64,000 nucleotides of DNA from Ypsolopha sequella. Its lineage: Eukaryota; Arthropoda; Insecta; Lepidoptera; Ypsolophidae. Numbering within the stretch: position 1 is the stretch's first letter; each line of letters starts with the position of its first letter. Below the pieces are notes generated by a model that had not been told where the DNA came from, searched no databases, and saw nothing but the letters and a program-made list of their open reading frames with translations. A program made the translations under genes and the position numbers. Below are positions 52,644 through 63,849 of the stretch, one piece after another. The stretch covers positions 6,668,229-6,732,228 of the forward strand of contig OW203988.1 in assembly GCA_934047225.1 (NCBI GenBank), written 5' to 3'.

Positions 52644-53719
52644 TTTATTTTTGTAAGGTACAAGTTTTATAAGGGTTTTATTTAGGTTAGTGTTTTGTTT
52701 TAGGTAAGTTTTATTTTGTAGGTAGATCTTTAAGTGTTTGACTATACAATAAAAACCAAGGATATTTTTAACTATTACCAAGAAAGAGACCCGTTTTCAA
52801 TTGAATGTTTTGATAATCAGACTTATTGGTGACATAAACAAAGATTTCAAAAGTAATGATAAGCCCTTACTGTACTATGACAGCACCAAAACGTTTCCAC
52901 CTTTAAATGGGTGACGCTCACACGTTTGGAATCAGTGCTCATCTGAACACAGTGATAGTTGGACGCCTTAAGTGCACTTAAAGTTAATAATTTTAACAAC
53001 TTTAGTAGTCTGATCAGTTTGCTGACCGTAGGTAGACAGATTGCGCACTCATAAGTGTGCTCGCGTTGGCATTATGATAATGCACGCATTAAAAAACAAT
53101 GCAATATATTTTGGGTGCCAGGGCTCATCTAAACTTTTGAAATCTTTGATCTAAACCATTTTGTAAAATACCTATGAGAAAAATATACACCAGAAAAATA
53201 TTTACGTTGTGTTCTTACTTCTGAAAAGGAAGTTTATAATTTTACCATAATATCAAGCTTCAAATAGTCAAGTCCACAGAGGTGTCGGTACGTGTGTTGC
53301 TACAGAAGGCTTCATCTAGAGGTTGCAACGTGCACAGATCGTGGTTGTGTTCAATGGCGTCCGGTCACGACAACACAGAGCAACGAGTCTAACAGACACC
53401 ACGAAATACTTCAACAGACCTGGAACATTAGACCATTGAGCCAATCTAAAACCGCCTTTATATCGGTTATCTAAGTTGGCTATCTTGGCGAGTGCTTATG
53501 TTGAAGATATTTTGTGGGAGTATCTTTGTTTTGTTCCTACCCGGAAATACTGGCATTGGTTTTATGATAAATATCACAGAAATCAGTTCTGCAATTACAC
53601 TTTTTTCAGGGTAGAAGGCAAGACAGAGACTTAACATTTATATTTAGTAATATAATAACTCTTGCATGCATACGTACACGCTCTTCAATTAATATACCTA
53701 CTTCTACTTAAGGCCTAGT
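52644..53719. other. No gene seen
   Basis: The stretch 53290-53460 is GC-richer and of unknown origin (GTGTTCAATGGCGTCCGGTC). No splice-supported frame or repeat arms recognised. Confidence 0.4.
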
Positions 53720-53888
53720 AAAGTTGATTCTGAAGGCTTTAATTTTAGTTTTAGTACTTACTGTCAAGACTTAAATTTTTCCAAAGTAATTTAGGTTCTG
53801 TTCTTAACAATTATGAACTATTTTGCAACGATGAAAATTTAGTTTTGATAGCACTAAAACTAAAATTAAAGCCTGCAGAATCGGCTTC
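53720..53888. repeat. 163-bp hairpin MITE, copy 4
   Basis: GTTGATTCTGAAGGCTTTAA faces TTAAAGCCTGCAGAATCGGC. Same spacer as copies 2 and 3 (CCAAAGTAATTTAGGTTCTG), plus a 4-bp CTTA insertion in the left arm. Confidence 0.85.
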
Positions 53889-53889
53889 A

Positions 53890-54015
53890 GTATCAAGCTA
53901 AACTTCCGTCCTGCACCAACGCTTTTGTTTTTGATTTGTCTATCCTGCTCTAATAGACTGCTGCACATGCAAAATTACAGTTATTCTAAATTTGCGGCTA
54001 CATTAGGACTTGTAA
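53890..54015 (-). repeat. Dispersed repeat C, copy 2
   Basis: Reverse complement of 2285-2412: CCTGCTCTAATAGACTGCTG and GCGGCTACATTAGGAC. It directly abuts the hairpin MITE, which may have inserted at its edge. Confidence 0.55.
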
Positions 54016-54609
54016 TTAAAATTATTTCCTGTCGCAACATTAAAGGTTTGTAAAAGAAATATTTATGAAATATTTCGTAGCGGTATCATCAAAAAAGCAG
54101 ACCAAAAAGCTGGTTTTCCTTAGTTTCGAGACCCATTTTTGTGATTTTTTTCTATCGAGTAAAGTTATCGTAATTGCGTTTTTGCCTGTCAGAACACTTA
54201 AGCATATCCTTGAAAATGGCATTTACTTTTTTGAAATGTTTAGGTACCAAATTAATATCTATAAAGTTGTCTGCGAAAACCGCATTTTGCTTCATACTGC
54301 GCCTTAAAAAAATGTACTTAGTCCGTAATTTATTTACATAAAATAGTTTTTATAATGGTCATCATAAACTCATACATTTTTAATGTTTTACCTGTTGTAC
54401 TTATTAAATTATTATGAAGGAAGACATTAATCACAAAACTAAATAAAGTGGTAATTTTTATTACTAAAAACATGTGGATGATTAATTGTTCTAATTATTT
54501 TTACACAAGGAACCCTTTTTTTTGCGTCAACCAAGTTTGGAAGTTGGTTTGTTGTTATTCGGAACTACGTACGATTACTACGACGTATTAGTGTTTCGTA
54601 TAATGTCCT
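54016..54609. other. No gene seen
   Basis: Frames of 60 and 80 codons overlap on opposite strands (54040-54307), and neither has a recognisable motif. Confidence 0.4.
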
Positions 54610-55205
54610 TTTTAGGGTTCCGTAACCAAAGGGCAAAACGGAGTCCTGTCAGTCTGTGTCTGTATGTCCGTATGTCGGTCTCTAGCTCTTAGGCGGAATG
54701 AGATAGAGACCTGAAATTTTGATGTTGTGTAAAATTGAAACCCAAAACCGAATATTAAATTAAAAATAAAATATAATAATTTTTTTTAAAATAAAGGCGA
54801 AATTTTTTTTTTCTTATACTTTCCAAAATTTTGGGTGTCGTTGTTAAGAGCTCATTAGAGAGTGCAAATGTTTTTTTTTGTCTTTTAAATAAATGGGGGG
54901 CTATCAAAGTTGTCATTTTTAGACCATATTTGCTTCGGGATATATATCCCAAATCTCAAAGACCAAAGTAGTTAGGAATTTGTAATTCCTGCATATTATG
55001 TACCATATGTTGTATTTAAACAACAAATACTAAAAACGCAGATTTAAAATGTAGTTTTAGGGTACTCCGGATACTCAACCAACTTGATTTTGCAGTTTTG
55101 TTTTATACAATTTGTAGGTAGTGATAAGATCGTAATTTCTGTTAAAATTATTTTAAATGGCACGGAACCCTCAGGGCGCGAGTCCTTATCGCACTTGACC
55201 GGTTT
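54610..55205 (+). repeat. 'GGGTTCCGTAACC...GGTTTTT' repeat, long copy
   Basis: From AGGGTTCCGTAACCAAAGGG (54613), CGGAGTCCTGTCAGTCTGTG and TGTATGTCCGTATGTCGGTC to ATGGCACGGAACCCTCAGGG and CGCACTTGACCGGTTTTTTA. The two ends are partly inverted (GGGTTCCGT/ACGGAACCC). Non-coding. Related copies at 19235, 47790 and 63075. Confidence 0.7.
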
Positions 55206-55382
55206 TTTAATAATTTTAAGTTGCTTTGTAAAAAAAATGAGGCTTAAAAAGTTAAATTAGACTTTTTTGTGCTTAAATATTTACAAGAATTAAAAGTTAT
55301 TTTTAAATGTCCCGGTCAGTCAGTACTTCGACTATTATGGCAACCCTATACAACGTATAGTCATTCTTCAAAGCCGTAAAAC

Positions 55383-55750
55383 AATAAAATAGTAGTTTAT
55401 GCTACTAGGGCGAAAAGGAATAAATTACGAGGACGATTTAAAACACGAGCGTAGCGAGTGTTTTAAACGTAACCGAGTAATTTATTGCTTTTACGCCCGT
55501 GTATCATACTACGTTTTTCAATGCATAGTGTGAGGAAATGAAAACAAATATAATCTTGTGAACTTTCAATTATGATTGGCTCAAAAGGATTGTATCCAGA
55601 GCCGTTAAACAGTGGAAAAAAAAGTATAACATCTATGGTACACAGAAAAGGCTACAGGTTAGCCAACCATTGCAAACAAATTAAAAAAAATAATAATAAT
55701 AAAGCCCGAGGGCAAAATAATCGACTTTCTGTTCGGTTTTGATGCATAAA
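55383..55750 (-). repeat. Dispersed repeat E, left half split by LINE copy 2
   Basis: Reverse complement of 36175-36538, from ATAGTAGTTTATGCTAC to CTGTTCGGTTTTGATGCATAAA. The missing 35-bp end resumes at 60396 on the other side of the LINE. Confidence 0.8.
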
Positions 55751-56139
55751 ATGAAATGAAAATGAAAATTTCTTTATTTCAAAATAAGTTACCTTAATTA
55801 TTAAAACTCTAGTTCCCACAGAAAGTTTCCTTGTGTAGTGGAAACTAGGCTCCTCCCAAAATATATTTAACATAAAGAAATTAAGACGTTAATTTACAGT
55901 CTAATACATGAGTACGGCATAAAGACAAAGATACTTATTGTTAATAAAGTACGACTTTGTGTTGTATTAGAGATTGTTTGTAAGTTGTGTGTGAAGGTGT
56001 GTAGTGTATATGTGTGTGAATGAGTGTGTGAGAGTTAATTGTATGAAATTCCTTACTTATGATGTTAAAGATGATTTTTAAATGTTGACTATAAAAGAGG
56101 ATAAAAGTAAAAAAGAGTTTAATTTAAGGCGAAAGGGAG

Positions 56140-59100
56140 TCAAAAATTAGGTTTAATCAAATGTTCCACATCATCATAATTCAGTTTTTGTAGCCATTTT
56201 AGTATTACAGGTTTAATTTGATGGTTGTTTAAAAGTTTAATCTTTGGGTCATTATTAAAAAAAGCATTATAGAGTCTAGGTGCAATGTTATAGAAGTTCC
56301 TACGAGCAAACTCACTGGTTACGAATGGAACAGGGCAGTGTTGAACACGTTTCTTAGTAGCAGGAATATTTGGAACAATAGTCCTGTGATATCTTCGAAT
56401 GGTGAGTAAGACAAAAAGTTTACGAACTGTGAGTACGTCAGCCTGTTCATAAAGTAAAGCTGTAGGATGACGAAACTTAAGAAACAGTGTTACCTTTAAA
56501 ACAGCTCGTTGTGCTCGCTCTATTTCTAACAAGAAAGTTTTTGCAGCACTACCCCAAGAACATATGCAATAACTTAAGATACATTGACAAAGAGCTTTGT
56601 ATACTTGTATTAGCAATTTTTTGTTTGCAACCAGTCGTAAATTCTTGAAAATATACATGAGTTTTCTCACTCGTGCTGAGGTTGCTGCAATATGTGCCTC
56701 CTACTTCAGTTTGTCATCTATTATAACCCCAAGATATTTTAAAGATTGGGTGCGTTCAAGTAGAGTGCATTGACATGTCGTTTTGAAGCGATTCCAATCA
56801 CGATTACAGGGAAAAGTATGCAGCTTCAATTGAAAGGAAGTAGACGGGTTACACACTACTGTTTTGCTAAAGCAAAGATACTTCGTTTTTCGTGTGTTCA
56901 GGGCTAGGAGACTGTCTTCAAGCCAGGCGGTCACTTTGCTTAACCCGTTTTCTGCTTTATCTTTTACTGCACTCCAAGACTTTTCATGAAATATAACAAC
57001 AGTGTCGTCAGCAAACATCAATAGATCAGCTCCTTTAATGTTAATAGAGCAGAGCTCATTGATGTAGAGCAAGAAAAGAGTTGGTCCGAGGGTACTTCCT
57101 TGTGGGACACCATAAGAACAGGAAGCTTTACCACTCATGTGCGTACTGACCCTTACATGTTGCTCCCTGTTAGTGAGATAACTTTCGAACCACGACAACA
57201 CCAGTCCTCTCACACCAGCATTTTCTAATCGGGCCAAAAGTATTGGAATAGAGACTGTGTCAAATGCCTTCTTTAGATCCAGAAAAACTCCAAGACATCT
57301 ATAGCTGGCGTCCAAGTAGTTGGTGATCAATGTTGTTAATTTTAGTACTGCATCATCTGTGGACCGTCTTGCTCTAAAACCGTACTGGTTTTCAGCGAGA
57401 AGATCGTGGCTCTCTAGGTAACTTACAAGTCTTCTGTTAACAACTTTTTCCAAGATCTTGGTTAAAGTTGTTAACAAAGAGATGGGTCTGTAATTAGACG
57501 GAAGTTGCTTATCACCATCTTTAAAGATGGGACAAACCAGAGCAACCTTAAAAAGGCTTGGAAATGTACCCGATGATAGGCTTAAATTGCACACATATGT
57601 GATGGGTAGCACAAGCTGGTCACAGAAGTTTTTAATGATTTTCGTAGAGATATTGTCCCAACCGGGAGCACTATCAGATTTAAGTTTTAGAATAATGTTC
57701 CTTATTTCTACGGGATCAGTAGGTGTAAATGTCATCGAAGATATTGGAGCTTCGTGACTTTTAGCCTTTTTAGCTAGGTCAAGATCGGTGACGTTCATCT
57801 TGTCTAGAGTGCTATTAGCAAGCTCCTCTCCAATAGACGTGAAATATTCATTTACATGGTTTAGCGAATTTAATGGTGTGTCTTTAATGGTTACCAGGTC
57901 AAGCGACGATTCTTTTTTATTTTTCATATTGCACACTTCTTTTATAATATTCCATGTCCCTTTTATATTGCCCCTAGACTGTTCAATTTTTGATTGGTAA
58001 TAGGATTTTTTTGCGGCTTTAATAACTTTGTTGCACATGTTACGATATTTTATGTATTCAAGATGTAAATCTACAGTTTCAGGTGACTTTTTAGCTTTCT
58101 TAAATAACCGATCTCTTTTACGTATAGAGCGGACCAAACCAAAAGTAATCCATGGCTTCAAAGGCTGTTTGTTTTTAGAAATTGCTGACATAGAGGTGTT
58201 ATCATTTACAATAGTTCGGAGCCGGTTAACCAAAAACTCTGCAGCCTTGTCAGCACTTGTTTCCTTAAAAAGATCCTCCCATTTCTCTTCAAAAAGACTT
58301 CTGCCAACAGATTCATAATCTACCTTAACTTTTGAATAAGTAATAGAGTTCTTTTTTGTCTGACTTTTATCTATATAAAGAAGAATAGGAGAGTGGTCAG
58401 TAAACTCTTGAAAGACCAAAGTTTGGCAATAATGGGTCGATTTAATCATAAAATGATCCAGACAGGACCTTTTTCTAGTCGGTTTATCGATACCTTGCCT
58501 TAATCCTAATGAAGCCATAAGATTCAAGTAGTCATTTACTGTAGTACACTGATTATCTGGCATGGTATTAAAATTAATGTCACCAACCAAAATAATATTT
58601 TTAGTTTTGATCGTTTGCAGAATATTACCCAGGGAATTAATGAATAGATTAGGATCAGTAGGAACTCGATTTGTCCTATGGTGTGGTCTATAAGAGCAAA
58701 CAATGGTATATTCATCTGAAATATTTAGAAGTATGCAGTTGCCATCGCTCAAATTTGGTTCACATGTCGTTACCTCTATCTCATCTCGAACGTAAACTAC
58801 CACGCCGTCATTTTGGTTAATGCTTATTTTGGATTTGAACATTTTGTAGTTGTTGATATGTGGAGGAGGACAGTCAGAAGTTGTCCTGCACTCTGTGAAC
58901 ACCAAAACATCTAGCGGCAAATCAAAACTAGAAATATAAACCAGAAAGTTATCCAGATTGCAGTTTATGCTTCTTATGTTGACTGACAGGATACTAAGGG
59001 CTTTATCATTGTTATTTGTACAGTTAAGAACTTGACGACATTTAGTATGGTCTTCAATAAAACTACAGCGTATACTTCCTACCGAATCGAGTTCAGTAGC

Positions 59101-59148
59101 AATATAAGTACTGTCAAATGTGAATGTAACGGAAAGAGAAAGACTGTC
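56140..59148 (-). pseudogene. LINE ORF2 (endonuclease-RT), copy 2, with one nonsense codon
   Basis: On the minus strand the frame is open from 59148 (after TGA at 59151-59149) to a TAG at 56703-56701, then open again to the natural stop at 56140. It carries SVNIRSIN, FTECR, VGDINFN and TDHSP of the endonuclease, then NYRPIS, FLDLKKAFDTV, GVPQGSTLGP and MFADDTVVIF of the RT. A C-x(n)-C-x-C cluster precedes KYLGV. The TAG stands where copy 1 has a Trp codon just after KYLGV, as a TGG-to-TAG change would give. No ATG precedes the endonuclease in this frame, so a start is also missing. Everything else looks intact, so the copy died recently. Confidence 0.9.
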
Positions 59149-59496
59149 TCAACGAAATATTCAAGAAAGGATCGATAATATCGTGCAAAAACTTCATATT
59201 TAAATCGCGTTTAAAGATACTAACGAATAAAATTGTACTGTTTTGAATATGTGAGTTTTAAGTTCATCATAAGTGCAAAAGTTAATTATGGAATTGTAAG
59301 TTTTGTATAGAGTATTTTGTGGGTATTGGAATGTCAGAGGTGAAGTGTGTGTATTAAATGTGTGTATATGTGTATTTTTAGAGATTTGTCTCAGTATAAC
59401 AAACAGCAACTTAACTTTAATTACAAGAAAATAGCAAAATGAAACATGCAGCAGTGTAAGAATAAGAGCAATCATGAACAGAGTTACAAAAGATAG

Positions 59497-60327
59497 TCAT
59501 ATTTTATGATTCTCAATATTTTCAAGATCCGACTCATTCAATATGCGCAATGCGGGCTCCCCTTCAGCCTTGCGCAGAAATACGGTGCCATTGGAGGTCC
59601 AGCAGAATGCGTATTGGTGCATTTTCGAGAACTCGCGTGCCATCGAAAATAGTTTCTTAGACTTAAATGTAAGGCTCTCCGTAACGTAAATAGGTTTTTC
59701 TGGTCCATCAATTTGCAAATTGGTCGAATTCAGTTTTTTGATTTTATTTTCTCTGTTGTAGCTTTTGACAGAAGTTATTATTTTTTCTTTTGTGAATACC
59801 GTTGCAAATTCCGTTACGATGGGTTTATTTCCTTCAGTCTGGGTATTAATACGGTAGACATTCCTCACATCAGATGTCGCCAAAGATACATTAAGGGCCT
59901 TCGCGGTGTTTTGTACTATCTCCAAAAGGTCTGATTTTGATTCGCCTTTCTTCGTCGGGACATTTCTAATCTCAATACACGACAAGCGGCTGTTACGTTC
60001 CAAGATTTCGATTTTGTTCTCCAGAAGCTGTATATATTTACGATCCTGTTTACGCTCTTCTAACAGTGAATTGAAATTTGTCATAAGATCGTCATACTTT
60101 GTTGACATAAAATCCATTGACTGCGCAATTTTCTCATTTTGAGTTTTTAAATCTTTCATGAAGGACACCAGAACATTTAATGAATGACTATGGTTGTTCA
60201 AGGTTGTAGTAATACTCGAATCCGCTTGCTGATGGCTGGAACCAGGTTCCTCAATGTCTCTGCGCAATCGTTTTTGAGAGTTACGTACAGTGACATTAAG
60301 CAGCGGATCCGAGTCGTAGCGATGCAA
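59497..60327 (-). CDS. LINE ORF1 protein, coiled coil plus FP-like domain (copy 2, ATG-less)
   Basis: An open frame of 276 codons. The listed start is TTG. The in-frame stop TAG lies 21 bp further upstream and no ATG occurs until about codon 57, so the real start has been lost by 5' truncation or mutation. It matches copy 1 in order: polar N-terminus, a helix/coiled coil (about 60-120), C-I-E-I-R-N-V-P starting the RRM-like part, then VTESLTFKSKKLFSMAREF and FCWTSNGTVFLRK, the FP-like C-terminal pattern. It would bind element RNA if made. No internal stop. Whether it is expressed is doubtful. Confidence 0.75.
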   Translation of the reverse strand: MHRYDSDPLLNVTVRNSQKRLRRDIEEPGSSHQQADSSITTTLNNHSHSLNVLVSFMKDLKTQNEKIAQSMDFMSTKYDDLMTNFNSLLEERKQDRKYIQLLENKIEILERNSRLSCIEIRNVPTKKGESKSDLLEIVQNTAKALNVSLATSDVRNVYRINTQTEGNKPIVTEFATVFTKEKIITSVKSYNRENKIKKLNSTNLQIDGPEKPIYVTESLTFKSKKLFSMAREFSKMHQYAFCWTSNGTVFLRKAEGEPALRILNESDLENIENHKI

Positions 60328-60395
60328 GACAACAGGCGGCGCTGCCTATAGCGCCTATATACTATGCCAGTTTTTATATATATTTATATATATAT

Positions 60396-60432
60396 AAAAA
60401 CTGGGCCTTTACGAGCACATGCATTGAAAAAA
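60396..60432 (-). repeat. Dispersed repeat E, right end displaced by LINE copy 2
   Basis: CTGGGCCTTTACGAGCACAT and GCATTGAAAAA complete the repeat E copy that begins at 55383. This shows that the LINE is the younger insertion. Confidence 0.8.
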
Positions 60433-61079
60433 TATATATAGTCATTCTTCTATGCTACTACTGAAGGGTTGTGTAAGGTGAAGCGAAGTGTTCAACTTGG
60501 AAATGCAAATAAAAAGACGGCTGCGCTATTTGAGATTTTCCGCAACTGATTATTTTCCGCAACTGATAATTTTCACTCAACATTTAAAAAAGTACAAAAA
60601 CGTTTTATCTCAGTAATCAAAATTATATGAGTACTTCAAAATCTTAAAATTTAAAGCCATCGATTTATTTATTTATGATTTAATTATTCTGCAAACTTAT
60701 TTTGAACATACATAGTTTCGTGTTGCGTTTTTCGTAGCTAAAGTCAACATGGCGTTCACAATGGATTTTAATAAAATGGTGTTGTCCTCATTTACTATAT
60801 GTGCCTCTACAATAAAATTAACAATGGAAATCATACTTTTCACAGGTAATTCTCGTAAACATAACTACATTTTTGAAGTGGATACTTATTTGTTCGCATC
60901 TCGTATAGGTTGCATGTTCAGAACTTGTCCGTCACATCCGGAACGACTTTTCTAACGAATGATAATTTAATTTCGATTCTATAATCGATATTATGACGTG
61001 TTTTTAACGTTTATTATTGTTACCTATTTTATATTCATATCAGGTTAATGCTTATGTGATCGAAATAATGAAAAAAAAA
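60433..61079. other. No gene seen
   Basis: A 68-codon frame at 60749-60955 begins with a real ATG in a moderate context and has MAFTMDFNKMVLSS at its start. It has no recognisable domain and no supporting splice context. Otherwise AT-rich. Confidence 0.35.
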
Positions 61080-61465
61080 TCAATGCAAGTGCTCGTAAAG
61101 GCCCACTTTTTATGCATCAAAACCGAACAGAAAATCGATTATTTTGCCCTAGGGCTTTATTATTATTACTTTTTTTTATTTATTTACAATGGTTGGCTAA
61201 CCTGCAGCCTTTCCTGTGTACCATAAATGTTATACTTTTTTTTTCCACGGTTTAACGGCTCTGGATATATCCCTTTTGAACCAATCATACTTTAAAGTTC
61301 ACAAGATTATATTTGTTTTATTTCCTCACATTGAAAAACGTAGTATGATACACGGGCGTAAGAGCAATAAATTACTCGGTTACGTTTAAAACACTCGCTA
61401 CGCTCGTGTTTTAAATCGTCCTCATAATTTATTCATTTTCGCCCTTGTAGCATAAACTACTATTA
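61080..61465 (+). repeat. Dispersed repeat E, full copy 2
   Basis: From GCAAGTGCTCGTAAAGGCCC to GTAGCATAAACTACTAT, collinear with 36145-36538 apart from small indels, for example a missing piece near 61328. Confidence 0.85.
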
Positions 61466-61865
61466 AACCCCGTTGCGAATGCGCCGCTTTATTAATATTA
61501 TGATATCTAATGGCCGCCATTGACACCTTCCTTTGTGATTGAGTAAAGAGGCGGCTTAAAAGTATCCACTTGATTAATTTACGGTTGTATTGTATTTCTG
61601 ACACAAACCACTGTTTTTTTTTTTGGAGTTGTCTACGCTCTATGGATCCTGTTTACGACTCCTTTTAATTATCTCCACATAACTGGCTTATCCTATTGTG
61701 GAACGAAATGTGTGGAATCTAATCGTCATATCCTGTCATCATCATCGCATTAGTTCCATAGTTTCCTGGTGACTAGTATGACAAATTAACTACATAAGAT
61801 GTACATTATGTACGCTGCAGTTTTTGAATAAGCACTTACATAGGTAACTAGCCTTTCGAACGTGG
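61466..61865. other. No gene seen
   Basis: Unique-looking AT-rich DNA, no frame or repeat arms. Confidence 0.4.
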
Positions 61866-62035
61866 CTCAGCCCGCGTTTATTCAATCTCTGCCCCGTTTT
61901 CGGTATGGGTGTAATTTCATCAACACCCTATATGTGGACCAGGATCACTATGGTGATAATAAAGAAAACTGCATCCAAATCCGTTGAGTGGTTTTCGAGT
62001 TAAAACGGAACGGAGCGGAGCTCTGAATGACATTA
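61866..62035 (+). repeat. Retroposon fragment with 'ATCCAAATCCGTTGAGTGG'
   Basis: CCCGCGTTTATTCAATCTCT, GCCCCGTTTTCGG, CTGCATCCAAATCCGTTGAG and TAAAACGGAACGGAGCGGAG. The first part matches 49432-49480 and the second resembles 30000-30060. A diverged copy of a common lepidopteran repeat. Confidence 0.5.
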
Positions 62036-62149
62036 TAACAAAATACGGGTGTTTCTTTTCTGTGTGTTTTATGAAATACACGGAAAATTATAATCAGTTT
62101 ATCGTATATGCATTTTGAATATATAATCTAGGGATTTGATTTTGAAAAA

Positions 62150-62420
62150 CATGTTTCCTCGATAGAAATAATTGTTGAAATGAGGTCTTCTAACACACTT
62201 TTTCTCCTCGTTTAACGAGTAGCAGCCATGTACAGAACTCAAACATATTTTATAAGATGGGTTTCAAAAATATCTAGATTTTTAATTTCGGAAATTTGGC
62301 TAGCTATTTTAGTTTTTTTAATAAAAATATAAAACCAACTTTTTTCCCTTTTGCTCTGAATCCGCCCCTCTCGCACTGCTTTTTCGCTTGGAGTGACAGT
62401 CACAAAAATAAAATTCGCAT
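62150..62420 (+). repeat. Dispersed repeat B, partial copy 3
   Basis: 'CCTCGATAGAAATAATTGTTGAAAT', 'TTTTCTCCTCGTTTAACG', 'TAAAACCAACTTTTTTCCCTTTT' and 'ATCCGCCCCTCTCGCACTG' match 18695-18960 and 1640-1990 (reverse) with many changes. Confidence 0.5.
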
Positions 62421-62971
62421 AGCCTCTTAAAGCAAACAGGATTACAATGACATCGGAAAAGAGAAGAATTACTCCAAGGCTGCTTTATTGTCAAAATCTG
62501 TGCACGTTTTTTCCGTTTTTCTGAACGCATCCTTCAATATTATACAGTGATCTCATTGGTTCAAAGAAGTTTGCGCAACACACATACCACATACTTGAAA
62601 AGATCTAGTTTCTTCAGATTGCAAGATTGATTATAATTTTACAAACAATTTGCGATATGATTGTCGATAACAAGCGATACGTCGCAAGTGTGTCCCACAT
62701 AATTTACAACTAACTATAACTAGTTACCATGGAAGAAAATATTTGTTAGCTCACATTTTACTTGCGCTTATTGCAAAAGCAAAAAGTGGATGAGGGCAAT
62801 TTCTTTGATGGTACCTATCGATAAACACCGTTAGATTATACCTCGTGGTTAGATGACATCTAATAGCAGAAAGCTATAAAACCGTTTGCAACATATATAT
62901 AGGCTTTGGTGGCTTAAGGCTATTCTTATCCAATGTGAAAAGAAACTTCCTTGATTTGGCAACTATTTGTG
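62421..62971. other. No gene seen
   Basis: No frame, RNA or repeat arms recognised. Confidence 0.4.
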
Positions 62972-63063
62972 TCGATTCGGTGTAACACGAATTAACTTAT
63001 TTGACAAACTAAATTTAAGCGTTCTGTCTTTTTCTTTCTGTATCGACAGGACAAAGACAGGAC
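62972..63063. repeat. 161-bp hairpin MITE, truncated copy 3
   Basis: TCGATTCGGTGTAACACG, then AACTTATTTGACA and AAGCGTTCTGTCTTTTTCTT as in 3166-3326. It ends at GACAAAGACAGGAC, where the next repeat begins. The outer right arm is missing. Confidence 0.75.
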
Positions 63064-63074
63064 CGGAAAACCGG

Positions 63075-63410
63075 CCAAGTGCGAGTCGGATTCGCGCACG
63101 AAGTGTTCCGTACCATTATCTATAAAAACGGCAAAAAACATGTCTGTTACATGGGAGCCCCCTTAAATATTTATTTTATTCCGTTTTTTAGTATTTGTTG
63201 TTATAGCGGCAACAGAAATACGTCATCTGTGAAAATTTCAACTGTCTAACTATTACGGTACATGAGATACAGCCTGGTGACAGACGGACAAACAGACGGA
63301 CTGACAGACGGATAGACAGACGGACAGACAGACGGACAGTCAGACGGACAGCGGAGTCTTAGTAATAGGGTCCCGTTGGTTACCCTTTGGGTACGGAACC
63401 CTAAAAATTA
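63075..63410 (-). repeat. 'GGGTTCCGTA...GTCCGTCTGTC...GGCCGG' repeat, complete copy
   Basis: On the minus strand: AGGGTTCCGTACCCAAAGGG, GGGACCCTATTACTAAGACT, CCGCTGTCCGTCTGACTGTC, a block reading TGAAATTTTCACAGATGACG, ACAACAAATACTAAAAAACG and finally CGACTCGCACTTGGCCGG. This is the best-kept copy in the window. The (GACGGACA)n stretch at 63289-63350 is its internal microsatellite. It abuts the truncated hairpin MITE, so it may have inserted there. Confidence 0.8.
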
Positions 63411-63513
63411 CATTGAAACCATAAAATAATCTATTGAGTGTTACAGGATTACATTGACATATGAACGGCTTACGTTTGCATTTATGCAAGTTACGTGATT
63501 ATGTGCTTTGACG

Positions 63514-63687
63514 GAGTTTAACTCGATAGGTTGTGGCGAGTTTAACTCGATAGGTTGTGGCGAGTTTAACTCGATAGGTTGTGGCGAGTTTAACTCGATA
63601 GGTTGTGGCGAGTTTAACTCGATAGGTTGTGGCGAGTTTAACTCGATAGGTTGTGGCGAGTTTAACTCGATAGGTTGTGGCGAGTTT
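63514..63687. repeat. Perfect 24-bp tandem repeat, seven units plus a partial
   Basis: The unit is GAGTTTAACTCGATAGGTTG + TGGC, repeated seven times without a single difference, plus GAGTTT. Each unit starts with the 11-bp palindrome GAGTTTAACTC. Because 24 is a multiple of three and the unit has no stop in certain frames, both strands show artificial frames (NSPQPIEL repeats on minus, EFNSIGCG on plus). Perfect identity means a very recent expansion or active homogenisation. Confidence 0.97.
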
Positions 63688-63849
63688 TCTTTATAGCTGC
63701 GTTTAACTTTCATTTATTACAAGGCAATGTAACAAAACTATTATAAGTAAATCCAACTATGAGTTGTATCCACTTATCAAACTGTCGCCGCAAATTTTCA
63801 CTGGTTTCTTATTTTTATTAATTATATTTATTTTATTAATTATAAAGTT

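Larger units (their letters stand above)
55750..60395 (-). mobile_element. Non-LTR retrotransposon (LINE), copy 2, inserted in repeat E
   Basis: Same two-ORF design as copy 1: ORF1 60327-59497, ORF2 about 59148-56140, then a CA-rich 3' UTR and a terminal AATAAAG...TTTTCATTTTCATTTCAT at about 55751-55790 (minus strand). Repeat E reads GATGCATAAA | LINE | ATAAAAACTGGGCCTTTACG where an intact copy has ATGCATAAAAAGTGGGCC. ATAAAA may therefore be the short target duplication. Only about 65 bp, largely AT-repeat, lies before ORF1, so slight 5' truncation is likely. Protein similarity to copy 1 is clear but moderate, so the two are different families of one lineage. Confidence 0.92.

Noticed and set aside
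63514..63687. CRISPR array
   Set aside because: Units are directly adjacent without spacers, and the DNA is from an animal genome.
63441..63713. 90- and 62-codon frames with eight-residue repeats
   Set aside because: Both come from the 24-bp tandem repeat, which is open on both strands. No flanking coding sequence.
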